From NCBI RefSeq assembly GCF_028596125.1, contig NZ_CP117229.1:1224001-1288000 (forward strand): a stretch of DNA of 64,000 nt, read 5' to 3'. This stretch comes from Listeria innocua. Its GTDB lineage: Bacteria; Bacillota; Bacilli; Lactobacillales; Listeriaceae. How positions within the stretch are numbered: position 1 is the first letter of the stretch; each line of letters begins with the position of its first letter. Position numbers and translations under genes: made by a program. The notes below the pieces were generated by a model that had not been told where the DNA came from, ran no database searches, and worked only from the letters and a program-made list of their open reading frames with translations. Positions 1 through 9,186 of this stretch are shown here, in pieces.

Positions 1-1
1 G

Positions 2-562
2 GCTGGTGGTAAATTAACAGGCTACCGCAAAATGGCTGAAAAATTACTAGACGATGTATCCAAAACATTGTCCAAAGAAACTGGTAAAAAATATAAACCA
101 GTTCAAACAAAACATTTACCTATCTCAGGTGGAGACATTGGCGGTTCAGAACAATTAGAAGCATTCCTTTCGAAAAAAGCGAAAGAAGGAAATAATCGTT
201 TCGGTTGGACACTAGAAGAAGGTCGCGAAATTGCTAAACGATTTGGTAGTAATATTGATCAATTGTTTACCTACGCGCAAGAACACAAAGACCAAAATGA
301 AACTACTCTACCAAATAGTCTTTATGCAGAACTTCGCTATTCGATTCAACATGAAGCCGTAACAACACCGATTGATTTCTTATTACGCCGTACAGGTTAC
401 TTGCTGTTTGATATGCCATATTTACTTGAATGGAAAGACGCTGTTGTAGATGAAATGGCCAAACAATTCCACTGGAGCGACGATGTAAAACAAACTTATA
501 TAGAAGAATTAAATATCCAAATTAATGATGCCAGAGAACCAGCAGATTGGCATGATAGATAA
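2..562 (+). CDS. glpD: Glycerol-3-phosphate dehydrogenase, C-terminal part (cut by window start)
   Basis: This is the last 186 residues of an aerobic FAD-dependent glycerol-3-phosphate dehydrogenase, which oxidises sn-glycerol 3-phosphate to dihydroxyacetone phosphate at the membrane and feeds electrons to quinone. The reading frame is open from base 2. It carries the [13 protein letters not shown] block that joins the FAD fold to the C-terminal domain in GlpD, and then the helical C-terminal domain with the RYSIQHEAV and FLLRRTGYL segments typical of the family. The FAD-binding N-terminus lies outside the window. An intrinsic terminator follows directly, so this is the end of a transcript. 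The identification rests on family recognition of this domain and on the position next to miaA-hfq, as in Listeria. Confidence 0.9.
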   Translation, partial: AGGKLTGYRKMAEKLLDDVSKTLSKETGKKYKPVQTKHLPISGGDIGGSEQLEAFLSKKAKEGNNRFGWTLEEGREIAKRFGSNIDQLFTYAQEHKDQNETTLPNSLYAELRYSIQHEAVTTPIDFLLRRTGYLLFDMPYLLEWKDAVVDEMAKQFHWSDDVKQTYIEELNIQINDAREPADWHDR

Positions 563-571
563 AAGAATCAT

Positions 572-609
572 AAAAAGAGCGCATTTCTTCCAGATTTGCG
601 CTTTTTTTA
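572..609 (+). terminator. Intrinsic terminator after glpD
   Basis: A short stem (AGCGCA at 578-583 with TGCGCT at 597-602, flanked by A/T pairs) is followed by a T-run, ten bases after the glpD stop codon. Confidence 0.8.
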
Positions 610-631
610 TGAAAAAAATCATTTTCGCTAT

Positions 632-659
632 TTTCAAGAAACCATTTTCATGGTACATT
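632..659 (+). promoter_or_regulatory. Possible sigma-A promoter for miaA
   Basis: TTTCAA at 632-637 and TACATT at 654-659 are separated by 16 bases, and TGG just before the -10 gives an extended -10 element. The site lies between the glpD terminator and the miaA ribosome binding site. The -35 match is weak. Confidence 0.35.
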
Positions 660-686
660 GATTACAGGCGAAAAGGAGGTTTTTTT

Positions 687-1604
687 TTGAGTAAGATTCC
701 TGTTATCGTCATCGTTGGCCCAACTGCTGTCGGTAAAACAAGTCTTAGTATTACCTTAGCGAAGAATTTTGATGGAGAAATCATTAGCGGCGACTCTATG
801 CAAGTATATCGCGGATTAGATATTGGTACCGCAAAAATCACACCAGAAGAAATGGATGGGATAAAACATTATCTAATTGATGTAACTGATCCAGCTGTTC
901 CTTTTACAGCAGCAAAATTCCAAGCAGAAACAAGGGGCTTAATTGAATCCATACATAATAGAGGAAAACTTCCAATAATAGTTGGTGGAACAGGACTATA
1001 TATTCAGTCTGTTTTTTATGATTATGGTTTTGGAAATGCAAGTGAAGATAAGGCTTACCGAAGAGAACTAGATCAATTGGACAAAACGACTTTATGGCAA
1101 ATGCTAGATCAACTTGATCCAAAAAGCGCAGAACTTATTCATGAAAATAATAAAAGGCGTGTCATAAGGGCTCTAGAAGTGATACATTTGACTGGAAAAC
1201 CTTTTTCTGAATATCAAGTTCATCATACGTTAAACGAAGCATATCAACCTCTTTTTCTAGGACTTGATTTAGACAGAGAGTTGCTTTATGAACGAATCAA
1301 TAGGCGCGTAGAGCTAATGTTTGAAGAAGGACTAGTTTCAGAAGCATCGAAGCTATATGATAAACATTTAGTCGATGTTCCAGCCATACGAGGCATCGGT
1401 TATAAAGAATTATTTACTTATTTTGATGGAAATAGTTCGCTTGAAGAAGCAAAAGAATTAATTCAAAAAAACTCGCGTCATTTCGCGAAAAGACAGTTAA
1501 CGTGGTTTAGAAATAGAATGGATATTGACTGGATTCAAGCGGGTGTTAGCACAACTGACACTGAAGCAATGGAAAAAGTGAAGACCTTTTTAGCATCTAA
1601 ATAA
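687..1604 (+). CDS. miaA: tRNA dimethylallyltransferase MiaA
   Basis: MiaA transfers the dimethylallyl group of DMAPP to N6 of A37 in tRNAs reading UNN codons, the first step of ms2i6A synthesis. The P-loop GPTAVGKT is at residues 11-18, and the [15 protein letters not shown] block that holds the catalytic Asp starts at residue 36. The GGTGLYIQ and [11 protein letters not shown] motifs follow. The open frame begins further upstream at 525 inside glpD, but I chose the TTG at 687: a strong AAAGGAGG (672-679) sits 7 bases before it and the protein then starts [13 protein letters not shown], as in the family, giving 305 residues. hfq follows 121 bases downstream with its own promoter. Confidence 0.95.
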   Translation: MSKIPVIVIVGPTAVGKTSLSITLAKNFDGEIISGDSMQVYRGLDIGTAKITPEEMDGIKHYLIDVTDPAVPFTAAKFQAETRGLIESIHNRGKLPIIVGGTGLYIQSVFYDYGFGNASEDKAYRRELDQLDKTTLWQMLDQLDPKSAELIHENNKRRVIRALEVIHLTGKPFSEYQVHHTLNEAYQPLFLGLDLDRELLYERINRRVELMFEEGLVSEASKLYDKHLVDVPAIRGIGYKELFTYFDGNSSLEEAKELIQKNSRHFAKRQLTWFRNRMDIDWIQAGVSTTDTEAMEKVKTFLASK

Positions 1605-1613
1605 CACTTTTCT

Positions 1614-1639
1614 GTTTGGTAGTAAGAAATAAAGGGTAT
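1614..1639 (+). promoter_or_regulatory. Sigma-B promoter of hfq
   Basis: GTTTGG (1614-1619), a 14-base spacer and GGGTAT (1634-1639) match the sigma-B consensus closely. The site lies just after the miaA stop codon and about 90 bases before hfq. Sigma-B control of hfq in L. monocytogenes is established knowledge; here I see the matching elements directly. A weaker sigma-A-like pair (TTGGGG at 1676-1681, TATAAG at 1698-1703, 16-base spacer) lies nearer the gene and may give basal expression. Confidence 0.75.
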
Positions 1640-1725
1640 TTGAAATTAGCCAACCAATTGCACAATGAAACTACATTGGGGTTTGGGAATTTTTTAGTAT
1701 AAGATAGAGATTGGAGAGGGAAATT

Positions 1726-1959
1726 ATGAAACAAGGTGGACAAGGGTTACAGGACTATTACTTAAATCAATTGCGTAAGGAAAAAATTCTTGCAACAGTA
1801 TTTTTAACAAATGGCTTTCAGTTAAGAGGACGCGTTGTAAGTTTTGACAATTTTACCGTACTACTAGATGTCGAAGGAAAACAACAACTTGTATTTAAAC
1901 ACGCAATTTCAACTTTCTCCCCGCAAAAGAATGTCGCTTTGAATCCTGATGCGGAATAA
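1726..1959 (+). CDS. hfq: RNA chaperone Hfq
   Basis: Hfq is a hexameric Sm-like protein that binds small RNAs and mRNAs and promotes their pairing. The 77-residue product has the Sm1 segment around [17 protein letters not shown] (from residue 29) and the Sm2 segment FKHAIST (57-63), followed by the short tail normal for Firmicute Hfq. The ATG at 1726 was chosen over the upstream TTG at 1711 because GGAGAGG (1713-1719) is correctly spaced for it. The gene stands alone: sigma-B-type promoter upstream, hairpin terminator downstream. Confidence 0.95.
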   Translation: MKQGGQGLQDYYLNQLRKEKILATVFLTNGFQLRGRVVSFDNFTVLLDVEGKQQLVFKHAISTFSPQKNVALNPDAE

Positions 1960-1970
1960 GCAATTCCTTT

Positions 1971-2016
1971 AAAAGGCAAGAAACTCGTTTTGGCGATGTT
2001 TCATGCCTTTTTTTTA
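1971..2016 (+). terminator. Intrinsic terminator after hfq
   Basis: AAAAGGCA with GAAAC (from 1971) pairs across an internal mismatch with GTTTC/TGCCTTTT (1998-2011) and is followed by a run of Ts. It separates hfq from hflX. Confidence 0.75.
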
Positions 2017-2066
2017 TACCAAAAATATGCTACGATTAGTTTTGTCTGAAAAAGGGAGATGTACTT

Positions 2067-3290
2067 GTGGAACGGGAGAAAATAATACTTGTAGGCGTCA
2101 TATTGCCAAATAAAACAGAAGAAGCTTTTTGGAACTCCATGAGCGAACTCCATAGCCTTGCTAAAACGGCGAACGGGGAAGTTATGGATGAGTTGATTCA
2201 AAAATTAGAACGCGTGAGTCAGACGTCCTTCATAGGTTCAGGTAAGCTGATGGAACTTTCAGAGTTAGTGGAAATGCATGAAGCGGATGTGGTTATTTTT
2301 AATAGTGAACTTAGTGCTACACAAGTGCGCAATATTTCTAAAATAGTGGATGCACGAATTATTGACCGCACACAATTGATTTTAGATATTTTTGCGATGC
2401 GAGCTAAGTCTAAAGAAGGTAAACTACAAGTCGCCTATGCTCAGTACAAATATTTACTACCTAGACTTAGTGGACAAGGTGCCTCGCTTTCGAAATTAGG
2501 GGGCGGAATTGGTTCAAGAGGTCCAGGTGAGTCGAAACTAGAAATGGATAAACGTCATATCCGCGAAAAAATGCATGATATAAAAGCACAACTGACACAC
2601 GTCGAGCGACATCGCAAGCGTATTATTGATAGAAGAAACACCCAATCCGTATTTCGTTTCGGTTTAATCGGTTATACGAATGCGGGAAAATCAACCATTT
2701 TCAACCGTTTAACAAATGAAACGACACTTGAAGAAGATAAATTATTTGCAACACTCGATCCAACCACAAGAAAAATTCGATTTGAAGGCGGGTTTCAAGC
2801 ACTTTTAACAGATACAGTAGGTTTTATTCAAGACTTGCCAACAACTTTGATCGCGGCATTTCGTTCTACGTTGGAGGAAACCGCAAATGTTGATGTTTTA
2901 ATTCATGTAGTGGATGCCTCTGACCCAGATTACTTACAGCATGAAACGACTGTAATAAACTTGTTAGAAGAGCTTGAGATGAGCCACCTTCCAACATTAA
3001 TTATCTATAATAAAATGGACAAAGCGCCGTCTACATTCGTACCTGATCGACCAGAGCACCTACTTATTTCAGCATTGGATCAAGATGCTCCTAAAGAAAT
3101 AAAACAACGAATGATTGAACTAATTGAGAAAAACTGGACTTTCTTTATAGAAGATTTATCAGAAGAAAAAGGTAAGGAATTAGCGCAACTGAAACAACAA
3201 GCATGGATAACAAAGCTTGAATATATGGAAGAAAAAGCATGTTACCGAATCGAGGGTTATCGACCTAGAAAGGAAACTACTAATGACTGA
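2067..3290 (+). CDS. hflX: Ribosome-associated GTPase HflX
   Basis: HflX is a translation-factor-class GTPase that binds the 50S subunit and splits stalled or heat-damaged 70S ribosomes. The N-terminal nucleotide-binding/helical domain covers about residues 1-190 and ends in the family's Gly-rich linker (LGGGIGSRGPGE, 144-155). The G domain has G1 GYTNAGKST (202-210), G3 DTVGF (249-253) and G4 NKMD near 316. The length of 407 residues is usual for the family. The start is GTG at 2067 with AAAGGGAG upstream. The 3' end overlaps the next gene by 8 bases, so the two are probably co-transcribed and translationally coupled. Confidence 0.92.
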   Translation: MEREKIILVGVILPNKTEEAFWNSMSELHSLAKTANGEVMDELIQKLERVSQTSFIGSGKLMELSELVEMHEADVVIFNSELSATQVRNISKIVDARIIDRTQLILDIFAMRAKSKEGKLQVAYAQYKYLLPRLSGQGASLSKLGGGIGSRGPGESKLEMDKRHIREKMHDIKAQLTHVERHRKRIIDRRNTQSVFRFGLIGYTNAGKSTIFNRLTNETTLEEDKLFATLDPTTRKIRFEGGFQALLTDTVGFIQDLPTTLIAAFRSTLEETANVDVLIHVVDASDPDYLQHETTVINLLEELEMSHLPTLIIYNKMDKAPSTFVPDRPEHLLISALDQDAPKEIKQRMIELIEKNWTFFIEDLSEEKGKELAQLKQQAWITKLEYMEEKACYRIEGYRPRKETTND

Positions 3291-4509
3291 AATTCAAACA
3301 ATAAGAAAAAAAGTCGAACAACAAATTGCTTCATTACAAAACGAAACTGATGAAATTGCCGAATTTAACCAAGCAAAAGTGCTTGATGCTTTCCAGGAAA
3401 ATAAAGTAAGTGATTTTCATTTTAATCCATCGACTGGTTACGGTTATGATGACGAAGGGAGAGATACGTTAGAACGCGTGTATGCAAGCGTATTTAAAAC
3501 AGAAGCGGCTCTCGTTAGACCGCAAATTATTTCTGGTACGCATGCAATTTCTACCGTTCTATTCGGAATCTTGCGCCCAGGGGATGAGTTATTATATATA
3601 ACTGGTGAGCCATATGATACGTTAGAAGAAATCGTGGGTATTAGAAGTGAAGGTCAAGGTTCGCTTAAAGACTTTCAAATTGGCTACGATGCAGTACCGC
3701 TACTAACAATTGGCGAAATAGATTATCCGGCAGTATCTAAAAAAATATCCGCTAACACAAAAATGATTGGTATTCAGCGTTCTAGAGGCTATGCAGATCG
3801 ACCTTCTTTTACAATAGAGAAAATAAAAGAAATGGTTACTTTTGTAAAGAACATCAACCCCAATATCATTGTTTTTGTAGATAATTGTTACGGGGAATTT
3901 GTGGAACGAATAGAACCGACCGAAGTAGGCGCAGATATTATTGCAGGATCGCTCATAAAAAACCCGGGTGGAGGTTTGGCAAAAACTGGTGGTTATATTG
4001 CTGGAAGAAATACCTTAGTCGATTTATGCGGCTACCGGTTGACGACTCCTGGGATAGGAAGAGAAGCGGGCGCATCGCTTTATAGCTTATTAGAAATGTA
4101 TCAAGGATTCTTCTTAGCACCACATGTAACTGCTCAAGCAATTAAGGGAGCTCGTTTTACTGCTGCTATGTTAGCTGAATTCGGCGTAGAAGCAGATCCG
4201 CTTTGGGATGCCAAAAGAACTGACTTAATCCAGAGTGTATCTTTCCACAGCAAAGATAAAATGATTGCTTTTGCTCAAGCAATCCAAGCTGCCTCCCCAG
4301 TTAATGCACATGTTTTGCCAATCGGCGCATATATGCCGGGCTACGAAGATGACGTGATAATGGCAGCAGGTACATTTATTCAAGGAGCTAGCCTTGAACT
4401 TACAGCGGACGGACCGATTAGAGAACCTTATCAACTATACGTCCAAGGCGGTTTAACATACGAACACATTAAAATTGCTGTCACTAGAGCAATAGAAAAT
4501 TCTTTATAA
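3283..4509 (+). CDS. PLP-dependent methionine gamma-lyase/aluminium-resistance family protein (YnbB-like)
   Basis: The product is a 408-residue fold-type I PLP enzyme of the family annotated as methionine gamma-lyase or 'aluminium resistance protein' (B. subtilis YnbB). The likely Schiff-base lysine is K226 in GSLIKNPGGG, the cofactor-pairing Asp is D200 in VFVDNCYGEFVE, and the phosphate-binding region is SGTHAIS (84-90). The ATG at 3283 was chosen over an upstream ATG at 3217 because it has AGGAAA before it and lies in the usual overlap with hflX, and because the upstream extension has no family character. The physiological substrate is not established; a C-S lyase role on methionine or a related amino acid is inference from the family. 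Confidence 0.85.
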   Translation: MTEIQTIRKKVEQQIASLQNETDEIAEFNQAKVLDAFQENKVSDFHFNPSTGYGYDDEGRDTLERVYASVFKTEAALVRPQIISGTHAISTVLFGILRPGDELLYITGEPYDTLEEIVGIRSEGQGSLKDFQIGYDAVPLLTIGEIDYPAVSKKISANTKMIGIQRSRGYADRPSFTIEKIKEMVTFVKNINPNIIVFVDNCYGEFVERIEPTEVGADIIAGSLIKNPGGGLAKTGGYIAGRNTLVDLCGYRLTTPGIGREAGASLYSLLEMYQGFFLAPHVTAQAIKGARFTAAMLAEFGVEADPLWDAKRTDLIQSVSFHSKDKMIAFAQAIQAASPVNAHVLPIGAYMPGYEDDVIMAAGTFIQGASLELTADGPIREPYQLYVQGGLTYEHIKIAVTRAIENSL

Positions 4510-4550
4510 AAAAGTAACATCCATTTTCAAAAAAAGTTTTTATTTTTTTA

Positions 4551-4578
4551 CCACGGTAGTTTCTATCGTGGTTTTTTT
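4551..4578 (+). terminator. Intrinsic terminator after the PLP lyase gene
   Basis: CCACGGTAG (4551-4559) pairs with CTATCGTGG (4563-4571) across a 3-base loop and is followed by seven Ts. Confidence 0.9.
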
Positions 4579-4615
4579 GTTGTGAAAATGTTGATATATA
4601 TGGGTTTGTGAGTAA

Positions 4616-4632
4616 TGTTAGATAATCTTACA
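4616..4632 (+). promoter_or_regulatory. GlnR operator 1 upstream of glnRA
   Basis: TGTTA, seven bases, TTACA is a perfect match to the GlnR/TnrA consensus TGTNA-N7-TNACA. It lies immediately upstream of the glnR -35 box, the position of operator o1 in B. subtilis glnRA. It supports autorepression of glnRA under nitrogen excess. Confidence 0.88.
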
Positions 4633-4637
4633 TAAAT

Positions 4638-4666
4638 TTGACAAAACATCTGACGTACATTATAAT
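4638..4666 (+). promoter_or_regulatory. Sigma-A promoter of glnRA with a second, weaker GlnR site
   Basis: TTGACA (4638-4643), a 17-base spacer and TATAAT (4661-4666) form a perfect consensus promoter. A degenerate GlnR half-site pair (TGACA at 4639-4643, TGACG at 4651-4655, seven bases between) overlaps the -35 region, corresponding in position to operator o2 of B. subtilis. Confidence 0.88.
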
Positions 4667-4710
4667 GCTACTATCATCAAAAAATAATTATGTTTTGAGG
4701 GGGAATTGTC

Positions 4711-5079
4711 GTGAGTGAAAAGGAAATCCGGAGATCGATGCCGCTGTTTCCAATTGGGCCTGTGATGAAGCTAACCGATCTCACCGCTAGACAAATTCGC
4801 TACTATGAAGACCAAGGATTAATCCATCCAGCACGCAATCAAGGAAATCACCGTTTGTACTCACTTCAAGACATTGATGTTTTGCTAGAGATAAAAGATT
4901 ATTTGAATGATGGTCTGAATATTGCGGGAATTAAGAAAATGTATCAAATGCAGCAAAAAGAATCAAAAGAACCTTTGACAGATGATGATGTACGCAAAAT
5001 ACTTAGAAAAGAAATGCAACAAGCCGGCCGCTTTGTAAAACAAGATGCCACAGGAAAACAACAATTACCAAGGTTTTAA
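4711..5079 (+). CDS. glnR: Nitrogen-responsive transcriptional repressor GlnR
   Basis: GlnR is a MerR-family repressor that, when bound by feedback-inhibited glutamine synthetase, shuts off glnRA and other nitrogen genes. The winged helix-turn-helix spans about residues 15-80, with LTARQIRYYEDQGLI (recognition helix region) and the NHRLYSLQDIDVLLEIK segment. The C-terminal tail, which in B. subtilis senses glutamine synthetase, is short. The 122-residue product starts at GTG 4711 behind GAGGGGGA. The gene lies 70 bases upstream of glnA and is preceded by GlnR operators, so it regulates its own operon. Confidence 0.95.
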   Translation: MSEKEIRRSMPLFPIGPVMKLTDLTARQIRYYEDQGLIHPARNQGNHRLYSLQDIDVLLEIKDYLNDGLNIAGIKKMYQMQQKESKEPLTDDDVRKILRKEMQQAGRFVKQDATGKQQLPRF

Positions 5080-5149
5080 AAAGATTAGAAGAGGTATTTA
5101 CTTTATTTAGAAGTTAATATAAAAAGATTATTTAGGAGGAATTTAGATT

Positions 5150-6484
5150 ATGGCAAAATATACAAAAGAAGACATTTTCCGCTTTGCAGATGAACAAAAT
5201 GTAAAATTTATTCGTTTACAGTTCACGGATATTCTCGGGATAATAAAGAATGTGGAAATTCCTGTTAGCCAACTAAAGAAAGCACTAGATAACAAGATTA
5301 TGTTTGATGGTTCCTCCATAGAAGGTTTTGTAAGAATTGAAGAGTCCGACATGTATTTATTCCCGGACTTAGACACATGGGTAGTATTCCCTTGGACAGC
5401 TGAAAAAGGGAAAGTAGCAAGAATGATTTGCGACATTTATAATCCTGATATGACACCATTTGCAGGAGATCCACGTGCCAACTTAAAACGTGTACTTAAA
5501 GAAATGGAAGAGCTAGGTTTCACTGAATTCAACTTAGGACCAGAACCAGAATTCTTCCTATTCAAACTAGATGAAAATCGTCGCCCAACACTTGAATTAA
5601 ATGATAGCGGTGGTTACTTCGATTTAGCACCAACTGATTTAGGCGAAAACTGTCGTCGTGACATTGTACTTGAATTAGAAGAAATGGGCTTTGAAATTGA
5701 AGCTTCTCACCATGAAGTAGCTCCAGGTCAACATGAAATTGACTTTAAATATGAAGATGCAATTACTGCGTGTGATAGCATCCAAACATTTAAGTTAGTA
5801 GTTAAAACAATTGCTCGCAAACACGGTTTACATGCTACATTTATGCCGAAACCACTATTTGGTGTAAATGGTTCAGGAATGCATTTCAATATGTCCTTAT
5901 TTACAGAAGAAGGTAATGCGTTCTTTGATAAAGAAGGCGAACTTGAATTAAGCAAAACAGCTTATCATTTCTTAGCGGGTATGTTAAAACACGCTCGTGG
6001 ATTTACAGCTGTTACTAACCCGACAATTAATTCGTTCAAGCGTTTAGTTCCTGGATACGAAGCACCATGTTACATTGCATGGTCAGGTAAAAACCGTAGC
6101 CCACTAGTACGTGTTCCTAGTTCTCGCGGATTAAGTACTCGTCTTGAATTACGTAGTGTGGATCCATCCGCTAATCCATATTTAGCAATGGCTGTACTTC
6201 TAAAAGCTGGTTTGTCCGGCATTAAAGATGAGCTAACTCCTCCAGCTCCAGTTGACCGTAACATTTACGGCATGAACGAAGAGGAACGTGAAGCAACAGG
6301 AATTTATGATTTACCAGAAAGCTTAGGTCATGCTTTAATCGAGCTTGAAAAAGATGACATCATCCGTGATGGATTAGGTGAACATATTTTCGAACATTTC
6401 ATTGAAGCGAAAACAATTGAATGTGATATGTTCCGTACAGCGGTTCATCCGTGGGAACGTGAACAATATCTTGAAATTTATTAA
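5150..6484 (+). CDS. glnA: Glutamine synthetase type I (alpha class)
   Basis: GlnA condenses glutamate, ammonia and ATP to glutamine and in Firmicutes also signals nitrogen status to GlnR. Landmarks are the FDGSSIEGF latch segment near the N-terminus, the metal/substrate motifs EPEFFLF and NGSGMHFN, and the ATP-site block NRSPLVRVP. At 444 residues it is the short alpha-class enzyme; no adenylylation motif with Tyr is seen, which agrees with control by feedback inhibition rather than covalent modification. The start is ATG 5150 behind an AGGAGG site. It is the second gene of the glnRA operon and ends at a strong terminator. Confidence 0.97.
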   Translation: MAKYTKEDIFRFADEQNVKFIRLQFTDILGIIKNVEIPVSQLKKALDNKIMFDGSSIEGFVRIEESDMYLFPDLDTWVVFPWTAEKGKVARMICDIYNPDMTPFAGDPRANLKRVLKEMEELGFTEFNLGPEPEFFLFKLDENRRPTLELNDSGGYFDLAPTDLGENCRRDIVLELEEMGFEIEASHHEVAPGQHEIDFKYEDAITACDSIQTFKLVVKTIARKHGLHATFMPKPLFGVNGSGMHFNMSLFTEEGNAFFDKEGELELSKTAYHFLAGMLKHARGFTAVTNPTINSFKRLVPGYEAPCYIAWSGKNRSPLVRVPSSRGLSTRLELRSVDPSANPYLAMAVLLKAGLSGIKDELTPPAPVDRNIYGMNEEEREATGIYDLPESLGHALIELEKDDIIRDGLGEHIFEHFIEAKTIECDMFRTAVHPWEREQYLEIY

Positions 6485-6490
6485 TATTAA

Positions 6491-6525
6491 AAAGCTCGTT
6501 TCCGACTTGGGAGCGAGCTTTTTTT
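6491..6525 (+). terminator. Intrinsic terminator of glnRA
   Basis: AAAGCTCG (6491-6498) pairs with CGAGCTTT (6514-6521), and Ts continue to 6525. Confidence 0.9.
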
Positions 6526-6546
6526 ATGCAATTGAAAATCAAATGT

Positions 6547-6575
6547 TTGATGTTTTGGTGATTGAGGCATATATT
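6547..6575 (+). promoter_or_regulatory. Probable sigma-A promoter of the ArsB-type transporter gene
   Basis: TTGATG (6547-6552), a 17-base spacer and TATATT (6570-6575) lie just after the glnA terminator and about 50 bases upstream of the next start codon. Confidence 0.6.
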
Positions 6576-6626
6576 TATAAATGTGCTAGCAAAAGGGATT
6601 AATATTTGCTAGGGAAAGGGGCAGGT

Positions 6627-7922
6627 ATGCAGATTACTTTAGCTGTTTTAGTTTTTGCCTTAACGCTTATATTTGTTATTTGGCAACCTAGAAACTTGTC
6701 GATTGGATGGTCCGCTTGTATTGGAGCATTACTCGCATTATTACTTGGCGTTGTCACTTTAACAGATGTTGTAACTGTAACAGGCATCGTTTGGAATGCA
6801 ACACTCGCTTTTATTGCAATTATTATTATTTCACTTATTTTAGATGAGATTGGTTTTTTCGAATGGGCAGCGTTACATATGGCAAGGTTAGCAAGAGGGA
6901 ACGGATTACTCATGTTTGTACTTATTTCTATTTTGGGAGCACTAGTGGCAGCTCTTTTTGCGAATGATGGGGCAGCTTTGATTTTAACTCCAATTGTTTT
7001 GGCGATGGTGCGTGCGCTTAATTTTGATGAAAAAAAGGTGTTTCCCTTTATCATTGCCAGTGGATTTATTGCTGATACGACGTCTTTACCACTTGTTGTA
7101 AGTAATTTAGTGAATATTGTTTCGGCTGACTTTTTCGGCATTAGTTTTTCAAAGTACGTATTAATGATGTTGATTCCGACGCTTTTTTCGTTGGTTGCGA
7201 GTATTATTGTTCTTTATATTTATTTTAGAAAAGCGTTACCTAGAACTTATGAAATTAGTGGAATTCGTAAGCCGGCTTCTGCGCTTAAAGATAAAAAAAT
7301 GTTTCGGATTTCATGGGGAATACTTATCATTCTTGTGATTGGATATTTCTTAAGTAGCTTTTTGGACATTCCAGTGTCATTTATCGCTTTACTTGTAGCG
7401 TTTATCTTTTTGCTAGTTGGTGGAAAGAGTCATGCTGTTTCTACAAGGAAGATTTTAAAAGGGGCGCCGTGGAATATTGTGTTTTTCTCGGTTGGGATGT
7501 ATGTCGTCGTATACGGTTTGCAAAACGCTGGCATTACTAAATTATTAGCAGAGGCTATTTCATATATTGCGCATTATGGGCTTTTCGTAGGTACGATTGG
7601 GATGGGCTTTATTGCCGCGATATTGTCGTCTGTAATGAATAACTTACCAACTGTTATGATTAATGCACTTGCAATCGATCATACTCCATTTACAGGAGTG
7701 ATGAAAGAAGCGTTAATCTATGCAAATGTTATCGGATCTGATTTAGGGCCTAAAATAACGCCAATCGGTTCGCTTGCAACGTTACTATGGTTACATGTAT
7801 TAGCTCAAAAGGGTATAAAAATAAGCTGGGGATCTTATTTTAAAATAGGTATTGTGATTACTATTCCAGTATTGTTTATTACACTCGTCGGACTTTATAT
7901 TTCACTCCTTATTTGGAGCTAA
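6627..7922 (+). CDS. ArsB/NhaD-type ion transporter (annotated elsewhere as arsenite efflux pump)
   Basis: The product is a 431-residue integral membrane protein of the ion-transporter superfamily that includes ArsB arsenite pumps. It has about eleven hydrophobic segments and the motif [15 protein letters not shown], which is a hallmark of ArsB, plus [13 protein letters not shown] and [19 protein letters not shown] in the second half. The ATG at 6627 is preferred over the frame-opening TTG at 6606 because GAAAGGGG lies a few bases upstream of it. It has no arsR, arsC or arsA neighbour, so an arsenic role is only a family inference; the physiological substrate could be another anion or Na+/H+. 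It ends convergently with the next gene, sharing a terminator. Confidence 0.82.
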   Translation: MQITLAVLVFALTLIFVIWQPRNLSIGWSACIGALLALLLGVVTLTDVVTVTGIVWNATLAFIAIIIISLILDEIGFFEWAALHMARLARGNGLLMFVLISILGALVAALFANDGAALILTPIVLAMVRALNFDEKKVFPFIIASGFIADTTSLPLVVSNLVNIVSADFFGISFSKYVLMMLIPTLFSLVASIIVLYIYFRKALPRTYEISGIRKPASALKDKKMFRISWGILIILVIGYFLSSFLDIPVSFIALLVAFIFLLVGGKSHAVSTRKILKGAPWNIVFFSVGMYVVVYGLQNAGITKLLAEAISYIAHYGLFVGTIGMGFIAAILSSVMNNLPTVMINALAIDHTPFTGVMKEALIYANVIGSDLGPKITPIGSLATLLWLHVLAQKGIKISWGSYFKIGIVITIPVLFITLVGLYISLLIWS

Positions 7923-7923
7923 G

Positions 7924-7953
7924 AAAACCCTGTACAAAATTGTACAGGGTTTT
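7924..7953. terminator. Bidirectional intrinsic terminator
   Basis: AAAACCCTGTACA (7924-7936) and TGTACAGGGTTTT (7941-7953) form a perfect 13-bp stem with a 4-base loop between two convergent genes, with A- and T-runs suited to both strands. Confidence 0.92.
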
Positions 7954-7955
7954 TC

Positions 7956-8477
7956 CTATGCTTTATAAAGAATATGTGGCTTTAAAGGATGTCCGTCCGC
8001 TAAAGCAGGATGCATAAATGTAGCTACTTTTGTAAAATGGATTTTTTTCATTACTTGTTCTGATGGCTTATTTAACACAGCGGTGAAACTGTAAATTTCA
8101 TCAATAGTTGTTTTCTGTTTGGCGAAATCGAGAGCTCCTAGTGCGGCTTCGGTTGCATAACCTTGGTTCCATACACTTTTCTTTAAGCGCCAGCCAATTT
8201 CGATACAAGGGGTGAACGCAGCTTCAAAAGTTGCTTCATGAAAACCGGTAAAACCAATAAATTCGCCGGTAGATTTTTCTTCAATGGCAAAAAGTCCGTA
8301 GCCAAGTGCCGTTAATTCTTGTTGATTTCTTTCTAAAAAAGCATTACTTTCTTCTTTTGAAAGTGTAGATGGAAAGTACTTCATTACGACTTTGTCACCG
8401 TTCATTTCGCTAAAGGGAACATAATCACTTGCTACATAATCTCTTGCAATTAGTCTATCTGTTTCAAAATAAATCAA
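7956..8477 (-). CDS. GNAT-family N-acetyltransferase (RimJ/RimL type)
   Basis: The 173-residue product is a single GNAT domain of the RimJ/RimL/SpeG-like class. It begins with the FETDRLIARDY strand, has the central EFIGFTGFHE strand, the IEIGWRLKKSVWNQGYATEAA acetyl-CoA-binding turn (Q/RxxGxA-like, here NQGYAT) and the VLNKPSEQVMKK helix that ends the fold. The start is TTG (8475-8477) with AGGCGG upstream. The substrate cannot be told from the sequence; acetylation of an antibiotic, a ribosomal protein or a small amine are all open. It is transcribed in the same direction as lexA, 29 bases downstream of it, so it may be read through from the SOS-controlled lexA transcript. Confidence 0.8.
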   Translation of the reverse strand: MIYFETDRLIARDYVASDYVPFSEMNGDKVVMKYFPSTLSKEESNAFLERNQQELTALGYGLFAIEEKSTGEFIGFTGFHEATFEAAFTPCIEIGWRLKKSVWNQGYATEAALGALDFAKQKTTIDEIYSFTAVLNKPSEQVMKKIHFTKVATFMHPALADGHPLKPHILYKA

Positions 8478-8506
8478 TATAAAAACCGCCTAACAAAATA
8501 TAGCTT

Positions 8507-9121
8507 TTAGTGAATATCTCTATAAAGGCCAATAACTTTGCCTAAAATAGTAACGTTATTTAAGATAATTGGTTCTAGTGCATCATTTTCTGGTTGTAAT
8601 CTAAAATGATTCGCTTCTTTATAGAAACGTTTACAAGTCGCCTCGTTTTCGTCGGTCATCGCTACGACAATTTCACCATTAATTGCTGAACTTTGTTGTC
8701 GAACAATTACTTTATCTCCATCTAAAATCCCGGCATTTATCATACTTTCTCCGTCGATTTCAAGCATGAAGACATTGGTTTCTCCTGCAGCCATATATTC
8801 AGGGAGTGGGAAATACTCTTCTATATTCTCAATCGCTGTAATAGGCATTCCGGCAGTAACTTTACCGATGATTGGGATATTGACTACATTCGGCGTCTCT
8901 GCTTCATCTTCTAAAGACAAAATTTCAATAGCACGAGGTTTCGTAGGGTCACGTCTAATTAGTCCTTTACCTTCAAGTCGAGCAAGATGGCCATGGACTG
9001 TGGAGCTAGATGCTAAACCAACAGCTTCACCGATTTCACGTACGGAAGGTGGATAACCCTTTTCTTTTACTTCTGATTTTATAAATTCATATATATCTTG
9101 TTGACGTTTAGATATTTTCAT
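8507..9121 (-). CDS. lexA: SOS repressor LexA
   Basis: LexA represses the DNA-damage regulon and inactivates itself by RecA-stimulated autocleavage. The 204-residue protein has the winged helix-turn-helix at about 1-65 ([23 protein letters not shown]), the cleavage bond Ala90-Gly91 in KVTAGMP, and the catalytic dyad Ser126 (DGESM) and Lys164 (ATCKRF). The start is ATG at 9119-9121 with GAGGTGA in front. It is divergent to yneA; the shared intergenic region holds three LexA boxes, so lexA is autoregulated. Confidence 0.97.
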   Translation of the reverse strand: MKISKRQQDIYEFIKSEVKEKGYPPSVREIGEAVGLASSSTVHGHLARLEGKGLIRRDPTKPRAIEILSLEDEAETPNVVNIPIIGKVTAGMPITAIENIEEYFPLPEYMAAGETNVFMLEIDGESMINAGILDGDKVIVRQQSSAINGEIVVAMTDENEATCKRFYKEANHFRLQPENDALEPIILNNVTILGKVIGLYRDIH

Positions 9122-9160
9122 GGTTTCACCTCATTGATTTAATGGTTATTTTATAAATCA

Positions 9161-9166
9161 AGTATA
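9161..9166 (-). promoter_or_regulatory. Extended -10 element of lexA
   Basis: Read on the minus strand, TATACT is preceded by TG plus one base (TGC-TATACT), an extended -10. No good -35 is present; the LexA box at 9187-9200 covers the place where it would be. Confidence 0.55.
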
Positions 9167-9186
9167 GCAAAAGAAAATCCAATATG

